Assembly (NCBI RefSeq): GCF_902459465.1
Contig: NC_047080.1
Location: forward strand, 9,150,866-9,214,865
Direction of reading: 5' to 3'
DNA: 64,000 nucleotides
Source of the DNA: Asterias rubens
Taxonomy: Eukaryota > Echinodermata > Asteroidea > Forcipulatida > Asteriidae
Under the pieces are notes generated by a model. The model saw nothing but the letters and a program-made list of their open reading frames with translations, was not told the DNA's origin and did no database searches. Shown here piece by piece: positions 12,544 to 27,500 of the stretch (positions within the stretch are counted from its first letter, which is position 1; each line of letters starts with the position of its first letter). The translations under genes were made by a program, and so were the position numbers.

Positions 12544-15500
12544 CTACAAAGACAACAACAGGGTTGTTTTTATAGGTAAACAATTGAGCAGTAGAGATGT
12601 GCGCAATACAACCATGTGAAAGTTTATGATTAAAAAATCTTCAAACAAACTAAAAAAAAATACATGTTGCGAGTCCCTTTACAGATTTTGTTTCAAACTG
12701 ATTTCATTAAAAAAATAGCTTGGTTCAAACTTCATGCGAAAGCGAATGCAAAATGAATTATGTGACACAAACAAATACTTATCGCCCTGCTTTCCAATTG
12801 TGACTCAATGAAATTAATGCTCCCTGAGAATGCTCCCCCCCCCCTAAAATAAAATAAAAACAATAACAAAACAGGCATTATGACAAACCAATACTGTGTG
12901 AACTGGGCCCAATTTCATAGAGCTGCTTAAGCACAAAATTGCGCTTAAGCAAAAAAAAAATTTGCTTAGTAAAATCAGATTACCAGCTAAGACTCCACTC
13001 AATTGTTATGCTAAGTAAACAACAGCTAAATACCAGTCACAAGCAATGTATGTGGCATGACATTTTTGCCAGTAGTATGTGTAAAACAAGCAAGCTATTT
13101 TCGTGCTTAAGCGAATTTTTTGCTTAAGCAGCTCTATAAAATTGGCCCTTGGGCCCAACTTCATAGTGCTGCTTAAGCACAAAAACAAGAAGGGGTTCGC
13201 CCTGGCGTTCCTGGTCTGATTGGCAGCATATTGCGCCACAGCACCTTGTCTCATGCTTCCAGCTCTATAATACATTACAGGAAAAAAAACTGAACTTTGA
13301 TGTCTTCTTAGCTTGAGTGAGTGACGGATATGAGCACTATATAAGAAACCACGTTTAAAAATAAAAAAAAAAAAAATAAAAAAAATTAATATAAAAATTT
13401 TTAAAAATTAATACACGTTTAATGTTTTTTATTATTATTATCAACATGGAAAGCCTCTTTCAATATCTGGGAAATATCTGAAGATTGATTCAGGAAAAGT
13501 TGGCGACTCTGCTCCTTACCTTGGAAGCACTCGATGGCACAGTCCATCTTCAAATCGCTCATGCATCCTTTGTCGTCGAACGATAACGCGGGGTGTGGAG
13601 CGAGGCCTTCTTGTCTCTCAAACTCCTCTCGGGATTTCTCCTGTTGCTCAAAGACGACTCTTAAGATGCCCATGTAGTGGTGTTGTCTCTCCTGGATCCA
13701 CGCCGCCGACGGGAAGTTGTCATTGCTCTCTTTTACAATCTGGATAGAAAAAAAACAGGTCCATTGAGAGTGAGTGGATTTATTAATTAACGGGATAAAA
13801 GAGTAGGCGTTCATAAATGTCAGTTTAAAATGACAGGGTCATGGCCGTGAGATATAGGCCTGAGCCGAAGGCGAGAGCCTTTATCCCACTGCCACAAACC
13901 GGCAAGGTTTTAAACAGCGATCGTTTAAGAATGGTCGTTTGAGTCACTACTCCATATAACTCGAGTGTATTATTCCTGAATGCACCTTTCTTATATCACA
14001 GGGAAGTCAGATTTCCCTATTATTAGCACAAACAAATTCTGCTTACTAGAAAAAGGGCACCAGCAAAAATACCATCCAACATGTACCACTTGTGACTGGT
14101 ATCCCGCTCATTTTTGCTTTAAAGCAGCTCTATGACATTTGGCCCAGATCTTTACATGCAATTTTACTCCTAAGCTGGAAGACTGTGTCAAGACAGGATT
14201 GGCTGCCAATGTTATTGATTCAAGTCGATGGCATGAACTTAAGTAAAAATTTCATTGACTTGCAAATTGACTTGACGTTGGGAAAAACGGAGATTGACTT
14301 GACTTGAGAACAAAATGACTTGGTTACAACACTGGTAGCTGTGTCTGACGATAGTTCAAGGGGTCTGTAAGACTTACACTGACGATGGCCTCCACATCTT
14401 GGGTCAGCTTAGCCATTGACTTTGTGTCTTTGAGAATGGCCAAGATGTCTTTCTTCTTGAGTAAGGACGCCTCGTGATACTCCAGCAACGCTATCGCAAA
14501 CTGGAAGAGAACTCGCAGCCCGTCAAACAGGAAACAGTCCCAGATACGTAAAAGCATCTGTAAGAACGAGATAACCAGATTAGTTGAGCCTATTTGTGTA
14601 CTACTCATCCATTCATTCATTCATCCATTCGTTCGTTCGTTCAAATCACGTTTAATTCCATATTATTATTGTGAAATGAACATACACATAATTATAAAGA
14701 TGGTCTATTGAACAAAGAGGCATAAATAATTATTCTCCTGCATCTTCGTTGACTAATTGAGCTCAAATTTTCACAGGTTTGTTATTTTATGTATATGTTG
14801 AGATACACCAAGTGAGAAGACTAGTCTTTGACAATTACCAATAGTGTCCTTGAAGCCATTGGACCCTTTCGGTACAGAAACAAAAATAAAAATTCACAGA
14901 TTTACAAATAACTTACAGGGTTTACAGAAGGTAGTGGTGAAAGACTTCTCTTGAAATATTATTCCATGAAATGCTTTACTTTTTGAGAAAACAGTAAAAC
15001 AATATCAATTCTCGTTGTCGAGAATTACGGATTTATTTTAAACACATGTCATGACACGGCGAAACGCGCGGATACGAGGGTGGGTTTTCCCGTTATTTTC
15101 TCCCGACTCCGATGACCGATTGAGCCTAAATTTTCACAGGTTTGTTATTTGATACAGAAGTTGTGATACACGAAGTGTGGGCCTTGGACAATACTGTTTA
15201 CCGAAAGGGTCCAATGGCTTTAAGTTAATAATTAAGGATATGCACGGTGTAAAAATACTAAGTAAATAGGTTTGCAGTGACATCTTGTAAAAATCACTTT
15301 TGGGAGCAGTGGTTGCTATGAGAAGAGCTGGCTTGTTTTGCCCGACGTTTCGGTCTCCAGAAGACGGTCAGAGCACACTCACCGAAACGTCGAGCAGAAC
15401 AACCGGTTCTTCTCAGAGCCACCACTACTCGCAACCGAACTTTACTCACGGTAAAAGGAACTACTTCAAAGTAGATAGCAAGGAACCAGTTGAGAGTGAA

Positions 15501-18500
15501 GGAGCACATCTCAATTCCTACATCGTTCAGGTGACTATGTAAGTCGGGCAGTCGTAACTCCAAGATGTCCTTCAGGATATTCTGATCTGCTTGAGCGCCA
15601 ATGAGACTACTGTCAAAGTAGTTGGCTGGGAAGTAGGATTCTACGACTGCAACCATACACCTACCAAAAACAATCAGGACAAAACAGAACAATAGTATTA
15701 GCTGTTGCAAACTGCTTACCAACCAAAAGGACCTATGGTATAAATGCAAGAAATGGTTGGTAGCCCGACGTTTCGACAGTAGCATAGTCTTTCAAACAAA
15801 CTTTGACACTAATGGCGCTTGTGGACACTATTAATCCCTGGTCACTGGGGCCATTTGTGTCAGTCCTTAAAGGGAAGGTACACGTTTGGTAATTGTCAAA
15901 GACCAGTCTCCTCACTTGGTGTATCCCAACATAAGCATAAAAAAGAAGCCTGTGGAAATTTGAGCTCAATTGGTCATCAAAGTTGTGAGAAATTGATGAC
16001 AGGTTCAGATAGGAATAAAAGACTTCTAGCTAGAAGTCTTTTATTATTTTAGTGAGAAATTCCCTCTTTCTCAAAATCTATGTTACTTCAGAGGGAGCTG
16101 TTTCTTACAATGTTTTATACTATCAACAGCTCTCCAATGCTCATTACCAAGTCAGTTTTTAAGTTAATATTTGTTTTGAGTAATTACCAAACGTGTACCT
16201 TCCCTTTAAACAGGCATGATATTTGGTCCTTGAAAAAAAGTAGGAATATTTTAAAGAGTACAAGAGATCTCCCAAACAGTAAAACTGCACCAAGTATTTC
16301 TATTTGGTGTTTGTCTTTGCCAATCTGTTATTCCTACGTGGTTGATTACCTTGCTCTCCAACAAAAATAGTTAAATAATCATGACATCAGCTAGGAGTAC
16401 TAGCAGAAAAATTGAGTATCAATTGGTCCTTTTTCGAGCAACCACTTCTTCAAATTTCAAATTCATAACAACAAAAAGAAAAACAATTATGGTTGAAGAT
16501 AACATATGAATTTCACTTACCAGAAAGCAGTTTCAACATCCATGAAGAGTAGACAGGTTCCTGCAATGAAGTTCATTCCTTGGCAATAGCCGACCGTTGG
16601 GTTATGAACGCAGAAGGCTTCCAGAATCTGCCTTAACTGCTTAACCTACAAACATAGCCATAAGAAAGGTTTGTTACCAAAGTGTGCTCATTAAGGGTGC
16701 GTTCAATTAGCTTCCCTGGGTCGAACCTGGTCTGTTTTTTAAAGCATTGCTACAAAATGGACTTACTCCTTCCGTGTCCTTGCTGTTGAAGTGGATATTA
16801 TGAGGCATAGTCCGCAGGAGATCCAACTCAATTTGTCGTCTGTATTTGTCCACCGACGCCGAGGTACCAGTGCGATTGCATAACCATTGGAAGTAGTCCT
16901 CACTCTGTCATCATTAAAACATCATTTTCATTAATTTATTTTTTTATCCAGCTGTTAAACTTGCACAAAAAATAGCAAAACTACCAGAAGGGCAAAGGGC
17001 CATACAGAAACAATTTAATCCCTGTGATCAGTAACTCTGCTAGCCAAAATCTGGTAGAACACGGATAAAAACAAAATAGACTTTAAGAACCAACTAGTGA
17101 GGTTTGCATTGCCACCTACATGTACTTGGGTTGAAATGGGCTTACCCCCTTCACAGTCATCAAGGATGTGGGCATGGGTATCATCCACTAGGAGTCTGGC
17201 TGGTAGATCAGAGTGCACTACCGTCCCAACTTTTTACAAAGCCATTATAGTTAAGCGCCTTGCTCATTTACCAGGTATCGAACGCACACTCAGCTGCTAA
17301 CAACACAAGAGCTAGGGTCCGGTGAGCTAGACCGCTCCACCACAACACGCCACAAGGGTTCATGGGACTCTATGTATTGAACAATAAGTGCATCACAAAC
17401 TTTGATGATAGACACAGAGATGAAAACAGAGCATCTATTAAATCGTTGCGGTACCCGCTGCTAAAACATAGGATTCGAACTGCCTCTAGCTACCAGGCAA
17501 TCTCGGTAGTCTAGTTGGTAAGACACTGCTCTAGAATTGCAAGGGTCGTGGGTCGTGCTAACACATCTCGATGTTTGGGTAAAACGCAAATGAATATTCG
17601 TTATCCCCGATGCAAATTTTCATCTATTAAAGAGTATCTCACCTTTTCTTCCTTGATTGATTTGACCCGTTGCATTACAAGTGTCTTCCAAACGTCACTT
17701 CTCTTGTCTGTTGGTATCCCGTTGTACACTAGATCTCTTAGCTCATCCTGATCAAATCAAAATATTTATGTCAAAGTCAGAAATGCATCATGAATTCGGA
17801 ATGTTATTCTAAGTGCACTTTTGGATTGTTTAAATGGTTTTGATACCTTTGTAGATCAAGTTTTTGGCCATGACATGAATCCCTACTCACTGTGACTGAA
17901 GATGTACATGTTTGTATATAATTAACCTGTAGAAGTTTCAGCTTTATTAGTCGTTTTTTTAAAAGAAAAAAAAAGTGAAAATCACAGAGCAATGTTTTCA
18001 AGAGAGTTGTGTAAATACGTTGTACACGCTAAAATAATTTTCGTCAGCAACTCAGCAAGTAATAATTTAAGGGAAGCTTTCTACCGTCCTTATCTTTAAA
18101 CTGTGTAAAATTTATATAAGTTTTATGGACAATGTGTTTTGTGTCGTACAAAAAGTACCCAGACCCTTTAATCGTTCATTCAGAATAACCAATGTTTAAC
18201 AGGATAAAGAATATTAATCTTAGTTTTTACCCATACACCGATGTGTGTTAGCACTGTATACTCAGTACTTTCCCGAGTCCTGTGAAAAAATATCACAGGC
18301 ATGTTACTCGGGTTGGTAAGACACTGCTCTAGAATTGCAAGGGTCGTGGGTTCGAATCCCACCCGAGTAACATGCCTGTGATATTTTTTCACAGGACTCG
18401 GGAAAGTACTGAGTATACAGTGCTAACACACATCGGTGTATGGGTAAAAACTAAGATTAATAATGTTTAACAGGCATCATATTTGGCTCTCAGAAAAAAA

Positions 18501-21500
18501 GTAAGACAAAGTAGTACAGGGGCCAGCCTACATGTTCATACGTATAGTGTTATGATCAGAAGCAACATGTGCCCTATGCTTATTGCTTATTTAAATTGAT
18601 TGATAAGGTAATCGATGCCTGTGTAACCCCTGTCTTTTGAGTAATAAATCTACCTAACTGGCAATTCAGAACCAGAAACGAGAAGAGTAAGCCATAAACT
18701 AGTTTGTGCTCTAAGGATCGTGATAGGCTATCATATAGGAGTAGCTATAAATATAAATAACAATAGTAAACTTGCGGGTACAACCATGGGTAAAATCTCT
18801 TTTGAAGGAGTGGTCTCGACGTTTCGAACAGTACACTCTGCTTTCATATAGTTTTCATGCTATTTAAAAACCGTTTTGCTCAATTTTCTGAGAGCAAAAC
18901 AAACAGGAGATCAGACTAAGAAAGATGCTCCTACCTGTTTACACAAGAAGACGTCTTCATTGGAGTTCACGTGGTCATCCCATTGTTTCCTATGCTCAGT
19001 TGATTTCTGTAAACAATAAATCAAATAAAAGAAGTAGACTTGGTATCACTTAAAGGCAGTGGACACTATTGGTAATTACTCAAATTCACTATTAGCTGAA
19101 ACCTTACTTGGTGACGAGGAATGGGGAGAGGTTGATAGTATAAAACATTGTGAGAAACGGCTCCCTCTCAAGTGACATAGTTTTCGAGAAAGAAGTAGTT
19201 TAAAAAAAAAATGATTTTGAGATCTCAGATTTAGAATTTGAGGTCTCGAAATCAATCATCTAAACGCACCAACTTCGTGTGACAAGGGTGTTTTTTCTTT
19301 CATTATTATCTCACCACTTCGTCGACCAATTGAGCTCAAATTTTCACAAGTTTGTTATTTTATGCATATATGTTGAGATACACCAAGTGAGAAGACTGGT
19401 CTTTGACAATTACCAATAGTGTCCAGTGTCTTTAAGATTGAATTTTCACTCTTTAACTCGCATAAAAAGCTAAAAAGACGACGACTTTGCCATGCCTTCG
19501 TGTACAAAATAGGCAGCGTTGGAACAGTCGATAGTTTTGGAGTATTTCTAGTTTCCTGTCTGTACAATGTATATTTTACCCTTGATGCTGCCATGAGGTG
19601 ATCCAGCAGTATCTGGCACAGATGATGGAATAGTAACGGCTGATTGTTGATTGGATGCTGGAACCCATAGATATCAGTGTGTCCCTCTGTCATGATAACC
19701 CTGATGAGGGAACAACATTAGTAAACTTTCAAATAAGTTGATGATGAAATCAGGTCATTTCTTAATAATAATAATCAGTATTTATATCGTGCTTTTCACA
19801 CCCCAAGGGCTGGTTGTTGATTGGATGCTGGAATCTATAGATATCAGTGTGTCCCTCTGTCATGATAACCCTGATGAGGGAACAACATTAGTATACACAT
19901 AATGAATGTTTATGAGTGCAATGGTGCGAAACAGCTCGGAGCCTTCCCGCCCAAATATGCATCCCCCAAGCCATACATAAGCTCCACCACCACCAGTAGT
20001 CCATTATTCTCCTGAAGACGAGCAGAGTATACTGTTCGAAAAATCAAGACCAAAACCGGCTCTTTTCAGAGCCAACACTCCCTCAATAGAGATTTTTCAC
20101 ATGGTTGTACCCGCAAACCTACTATTCATATTTTTTATTACTAGTTACTTTTATTCTCCACACAATGCAAAGCTTCAAACATCAGTTATGCCTAATTAGT
20201 TTGGCAATTTTCAGTTTGACAATAATTGTTTCAAACAAGTGGCAGGTTTATGATCTCGAATGCACTTACCTTGGATCAGGAAGTAATGGGTCCTGTTTCT
20301 TTGCACTGTTATATAAAACTAGAAATCGCTTGTATTGCTGGAAGAAAACAAAAACATAAAAAACTCAAATCAGCATTTTTAATTGTTATATTTAATGGGC
20401 GCCCCTGAACAAAGATAATTGCTTACATTGGCGGGTAAAAAAAAAAAAAACAGAAACTCAAATCAGTACATTTTACTATTCTTCTAATTGGGCGCCCTGA
20501 ACAAAGTTACTGACAAAATGGGATTTGAGGCATTGCATGGTGAGGTATCAATATAGACCATTGAACTTTGTTTACAATGAGTGTGAACTTGTGCATTCTT
20601 GGGCTAGTCTGGCAGGCAAGACACTGCACTGGTCCTATGGGAAAGTTGACATTTTGTGTCATAGTTTCCACATAAATCCAAGAAATATGAAAGTAAAAGC
20701 TGGACAAGTTTTATAACAAAAGACATCGTATCAAAAGTTGAAAGGAATTAGACAGCGCAATCTCCATAAAATATAAGATTTTATCTTTTCTTCCATAAGG
20801 CTGTGTACAGATCATGCCTGTAGAACGTCCAGGCTCTGTGGCTGTGATGTCACAGGTCACATCGTCTATACATTTGGTTTGTGGTAGCACCATGTGTGTA
20901 TCTACTTGCCAGGTATGTTCTTTTGAGAATTGTCTTTTTTTATACTCTACTACCGCTGAGTAGATTTTTCCGGAATTCGGGAAACTTCTCAGTTCTGTTT
21001 TATTTCTTACCGCATCTTCCCAGCTTATTTCAAGTGAGATGTTATCCTTGAGATCCAGAGATGTCACCTCGACTAGCTGAGTCAGTAACTGGAAGTAATC
21101 CTGACGACTCTGAAGTAGATTGTTCTCCAAGTCCTCCATCAATCTAAGCAAAGAAGATTTCACTTTCTATTACAATAGGAATCAACATACCAGCATAATA
21201 ATAATAATAATAGTATGAGCTTCTGATATAGCACTTGTATGTCCGTCATTCTGTGTCGCTCAAGGCACATCAAAATACAGTATTTTCCTACATGGTCTGT
21301 GTACGTGTATGTGAAGTAGTGGTTTACAAGATGCTGTGGCGCAATATGCAGCCAATCAAACTAGGAAAACCAGGGCAAACCCCTTCTCTTTTTCATGCAC
21401 TACACAACACATGGGACCAACAGCTTTAAAGGTAGTGGACACAATTGGTAAATGTACATTTAGTTACTTAAAATAATTATTAGCATAAAATCTTACTTGG

Positions 21501-24500
21501 TACCGAGAAATGGAGAGAGGTTGATAGTATAAAACATTGTGAGAAACGGCTCCCTCAAAAGTAACGTAGATTTTGAGAAGGAAGTAATTTTCCGCGAATT
21601 TGATTTCAAGACCTCAGAATTAGATTTTGAGGTCTCGAAATCAAGCATCTGCATGCACACAACTTCGTGTGACAAGGTATTTTTTCTTTCATTATTCTCT
21701 AGCAACAACCAATTGAGTTCAAATTTTCACAGGTTTGTTATTTTATGCATACACGTATGTTGAGATACACCAAGTTAGAAGACTGGTCTTTGACAATTAC
21801 CAAAGGTGTCCAGAGTCTTTAATAACTAGGACTTACTTGTGCTGAATTCCAATCCTGCTTTTCTCTCTCCGTCTCAGGCTGGCTTGCCGTCGTACCTCCG
21901 TATTCAAAAACCCATTCTGCTCCTGGTAGATCTTACATGTTCCTTGAAGATCATTAATCTTCTGCTGGGCGGCGTCCATGTCTTCTGGCGACAATAAATC
22001 TCTGATAGGAAAACAAAAAAGCATGGCTAGCCAAGGACCCAATTTCATAGAGCAGCTTAGCAGGATACTAGTCAGAAATGTTAACCGTTAGACAAAAGAG
22101 TGACCTTGTACTTAAGCAAAAAATATTGCTTACCAATTGTCTGCTAAGCAGAACTGAGCAGGATACCAGTCACAAATGGTACATGTGGCATGGTGTTTTG
22201 GCTGGTAACCTTACTCTGGTATACATGTATGAGCATAATTTTGTTGTGCTTAGCTTATTTGTTGTGCTTATTTGCAGCTCTATGAATTTTGACCCAGCTT
22301 ACAGACAAGTGTAACCTCAAAGGCATTGTAACCAGTTTACTTCCGGGGATTCTAAAGATGTGGGATTATTATTTTGTCAAAAAGCAAATAAATTCATTTG
22401 TAAAGGGCATTTTAGACATGTTGTATTCGCTGGATGCTTTACTACTATATACCATCTTTTCAATACACAATCTTTCGGATAGAAATCATAATATTCTTTT
22501 GAACATTTAAGGATAATTTAAGGATCAGTTTAAGGCTCATTACCAAACGATGACAACAGCGTCACTATTTTTCCTTAAAGTCGACAAAATTCTAATCAGC
22601 CTGAACAAATTTAGCATGGTTTCCACCAATCAGAATTCAGTATTCAAATACAGCCCCGGATAATGGACCAATGAGTGTTGTCCTACCGTCTCATGTGATT
22701 AGCCTGTTCCATGATGCCGAGTTTGTCATCAAGATGCATGATGACCTGATCTCGCTTCTTCAACATCTGCTTGTACGTCTGCTCTCGATTCTCAAGACTC
22801 TTGTAATTCTTCTCTTTTTCTCTGGAAAGTTTAGGAAGGGGAAAGCACCATAATATTGGAGACAGTAGTGGCTGCAAGCTGTTTATACTAAAATGATTAC
22901 AGGGTGTGGAGTGTTTAGAGTGGATTAGAGTATGAGAAGCCATAATTATAATTATTAACGTCTTACTTTATGTGTAGTCTCCTCTTCTGAAGTTCCTGTA
23001 TGAGCTCCTCTTTGCTGAGTAGTTTCCATTGTTCGACCTCATCGTCTTCATCAGCTGTGAAGACTTCACCCTTGGCGTCAAGTCCGTTCCCATGCTCAAC
23101 ACCGACCTCCGACCTGAAACATTTGAATAAAACAAAATCATATTTGGGTTTGTTATTGATAAGTGTAAAGCACTAGCTGATTGGTGGACGTTGGTTAGAG
23201 CGGAAGGCGAAATGGTGCGCTCATGTGATGAGAAAGAGAGGCCAACCCGGCACAGTATGAGATGGTCTGCCTTTAGGTATAATTCACGACAGAGGTCGCC
23301 CTAAGCTGCGCTGGATAGACATTATCACAAAGTGGAGTGGTAGAGGTGTAGGTGACCTGAGAAGAGCAGCGATTGAAAGAGAACAGGTGATGGTGGCGAC
23401 TCCAGGAGTGCGCCCCCGTTACAATTTGAGGCGGCCAAAGACGCAAGTCTTTGTCGAATGACGATGATGATTGTATACTCAGTACTTTTCCCGTGCTCTT
23501 TGAAAAAACATCTATTGAATCTAATAGATGTTAGTATGGCAACAGGGATTTAAGAATACATTTCTGTTTACCGTTACACCAATGTTATTAAAGACACTGG
23601 ACACTATTGGTAATTGTCAAAGAATAGTCTTCACAGTTGGTGTATCTCAACATATGCATAAAATAACAAACCTGTGAAAATTTGAACTCAATGGGTCGTC
23701 AAAGTTGCGAGATATTAATGAAAGAAAAAACACCCTTGTTGCACCATGGTCACGCTAAGTTGTGTGCTTTCAGATGCTTGATTTCGAGACCTCAAATTCT
23801 AAATCTGAGGTCTCGAAATCAAATTCGTGGAAAATTGCCTCTTACGCGAAAACTACGTGATTTTCCTGTGGAATTATTTTCACAAAACTCGGGGAAAGTA
23901 CTAAGTATACAGTGCTTCAAGGCAGTGGACACTATTGGTAAACACTCAAAATAATTATTATCATAAAAACTTTCTTGATTATGAGTAATGGGGAGAGGTT
24001 GATAGTATAAAACATTGTGAGAAACGGCTCCCTCTGAAGTGAAATAGATTTCGAGAAAGAAGTATTTTTCAATGAATTTGACTTTGAGACCTCAAATTCT
24101 AAATCCGAGGTCTCAAAATCAAGCATCTGAAAGCACACAACTTTGTGTGACAAGGATGTTTTTTCTTTCAATATTATCTCGCAACTTCAACGACCAATAG
24201 TGTCCAGTGTCTTTAAAAAGTATTGAGTATACAGTGCTGACACACATTGGTGTAATGGTAAAACCAAATAACATGCTTAATATCCCGATGCACTGCGTGT
24301 TATTGTTTTTTTTTGTGGTTGTGTGTCTTAAATCATCAGTTTCTTTCTGTTATTTTTTATATAAATTACCAGTTGTTTCACTGGCACTGTGAGCTACATG
24401 TACTTTCCAAGACTTGCATTAGAATGTCATATACATCAATATTCACTTTCACACACTACTTTTGAGGAAGTAAAATACTAATTTGTCTAGTTGCAACATG

Positions 24501-27500
24501 AAAGGAAATTTGATGCCAACAGAAAGTGTGACATTTCAATATTTTGCCAACATCCCTCAAGGCAAGGTTAGTCTATTTTAAAGGAAACATTTGCAAACGG
24601 TGTGCAACAAGTAATCTGGAGTTAAATTTGAATAATGTCTGGTACAGTGACTTGCCTGGTCACTATTAAAGACCCTTGACACATTTGGTAATTGTCAAAG
24701 ACCAGTATTCACAGTATATCCCAACATATGCACAAAATAACAAACCTGTGCAAATTGCAAATTTGGTCATCGAAGTTGAAAAAGAATAATGAAAAAAAAA
24801 AAAAACACCCGTGTTGCACAAATTTGTGTGCTTTCAGATGCCAAATAAAAGGCTTCGGGCCTAAAAAATAATTTATTATTTGAGAGAGAAATTACTTCAA
24901 AGGGAGCCATTTCTCACAATGTTTTATACTATCAACAGCTCCCCATTGCTTTTTACTCTGAAGTTTTTGATTACCAATAGAGGTCATAGTGCGTTTAAAG
25001 GAACACGTTGCCTTGGATCGATCGAGTTGGTATTTGAAAAGGGTTTGTAACCGGTTGTTATAAAATGCATCTGAGTAGAAAGATGTTGTTAAAGTGGAAT
25101 ACAATGATCCACACAAACATGCCTCGAAATTGTACGGTTTTCCTTTTACATCGTCGACTAACACGGTCGGCCATTTATGGGAGTCAAATTTTTTACTCCA
25201 ATAAATGGCCGACCGTGCAATTTCGAGGCACATTTGTGTGGATCATTGTATTCTACTTTTAAAACATCTTTCTAACCATATGCATTTTATAACAAATGGT
25301 TACAAATGCTTTTTATAGACCAACTCGTCCGATCCAAGGCAACGTGTTCCTTTAATATTATTCCCTCCTTCTAGATTTCTAAAAACATAACAAGGACACC
25401 GAGTACCAAAAGTATTAAGGCAGTGTTATTTCAGAATGGTTTGACAACTGAAACTATAAACCAATTACATCCTTGATGTTCAACATCTAAAACTATTCCA
25501 AGATAAAACCAACTTTTCCTGGGGGAAAAAACCCTGAGACATTTCTAGAATTGTGGGGGGGGGGGGATTCGCAAGCTATTAACAATTTTGTAGAAAACAT
25601 ACACTGGGAAGGGGGATTAATGCCCGCCGTACGCTTCCATTAAAAAAAAAAAAAAAAACTATAAACACATATAGGACAAAGGTAGTGGGCAGCAAAAAAA
25701 AAGGCCGGGCCCAATTTCATCAAGCCTGTAAGCATAACAAACTTGCTTAGCACCAAAAACATTTGCTTAACAAAAATAGGTTACCTGCCAGAATACCCAT
25801 ACAGTTACCATTGCTGCAACTGGTACCTCGGTTATTTCTAATCTTGCTTAGTTGAGAAACTTGCTCAGCTGAAATTTTCTGCTTAGCAGCTTTATGAAAC
25901 AGGGCCCTGTAAGCAAGTTTCACATGCTGGTCGCTTGCATCTGTAATGGCACCCTTATTTCTAGTCTTGCTTAGCCAAGAAATTTGCTCAGCAGCAAGTT
26001 CTGCTTAACAGCTATATGAAACGGGGCCCGCTAAGCAATTTTGACTTACTGGTCGCTTGCATCTGTAATGCCACCCGTTGCACCGTTACTCCACCTGGCA
26101 GAGGGAGCAATTTCCTCTGTTGAACTTTGAGACGCGATGCTGTTACAACTACGCAACGACGTTGGTGATGTCTCAGTTGAATCTGTGGGTGAAATCAAAG
26201 TCATTTTAGGTTGGTGTTCCAAGTTAATTTGCCCGAACTTGTGGTGTGTCGTGGCCGAGCAATTAAGCCCACCAGATGAAAGCTCTGGGTGTCAAATTGT
26301 ATAGATCTGCTTAAAGACGCTGGACACTATTGGTAGTTGTCAAAGACCAGTCTTCTCACTCGGCGTATCTCAACATATTATGCAAAAAATAACAAACATG
26401 TCCACGTGAAACCTTAAACTCAATTGGTCGTCTAAGTTGCAAGATAATAATGAAAGAGAAAACATCCTTGTCACACGAAGTTGTGTGCTTTCAGTTGCTT
26501 GATTTCGGGGCCTCCAAATCTTATTCTTAAAGTCATTGGACACTTTCGGTAAACAGTATTGTCCAAAGGCCCACACTTGCTGTATCACAACTTATATATA
26601 AAATAACAAACCTGTGAAAATTTAGGCTCAATCGGTCTTCGGAGTCGGGAGAAAATACGGGAAAACCCACCCTTGTTTCTGCACGTTTCCACGTGTCATC
26701 ACATGTGTTTAAAATAAATCCGTAATTCTCGCTATCGAGAATTGGTAATTGTTTTAATGTTTTCTCAAAAAGTAAAGCATTTCATGGAATAATATTTCAA
26801 GAGAAGTCTTTCACCATTACCTTCTGTAAACCCTGTAAGTTATTTGTAAATCTTTGAAATGTTTTTTTTTTCTGTTCCTAAAGTGTATAATGGCTTTAAG
26901 GTCTTGAAATAAAATTCTGGGAAAATTATTTCTTTCTCAGAACACTACGTTACTTCAGAGGAATCCGTTTCTCACAACGATTCATACTAGCATCAGCTCT
27001 CCATTTGTTGTTACCAAGTTAGTTTTTAAGCTAACAATTATTTTGAGTAATTACCAATAGTGTCCACTGACTGGACGAAAAATTTAAGCAACTCAAGGGA
27101 AACCTACCAGCGACAAAGTTTGTCTTGGAATTAGGCAGCGAGAGTGTCTCAGAGAGACTCTTCCGGATGCTTGCATAGCCGTCAGTGTTGTCTAATGACG
27201 CTGAGAATGAGGCTGGGAGCTCGGAGACGTTTTTACTCCGAGCGCGAAACTTCTCTGAATGATGGCGCCTCAGGGACGGTAGAGGACTGCTGGCGAGGCC
27301 TTTGGTCGGTGACGACTGCTGTGAATAGTCAAGCAAAACAATTGGCTAAAGCGTAAAGATAACATCGTAATTAACATCGTAATTGACATCAAGAGTCTTT
27401 AGCAGTGACTAGCACTATGACCTGTAGGCCTGGGTGACTATTGAAATTGACCACTCAATTAGTAGCGGCTCATATAGTCGGACTTCGACCCTAGTCACGA

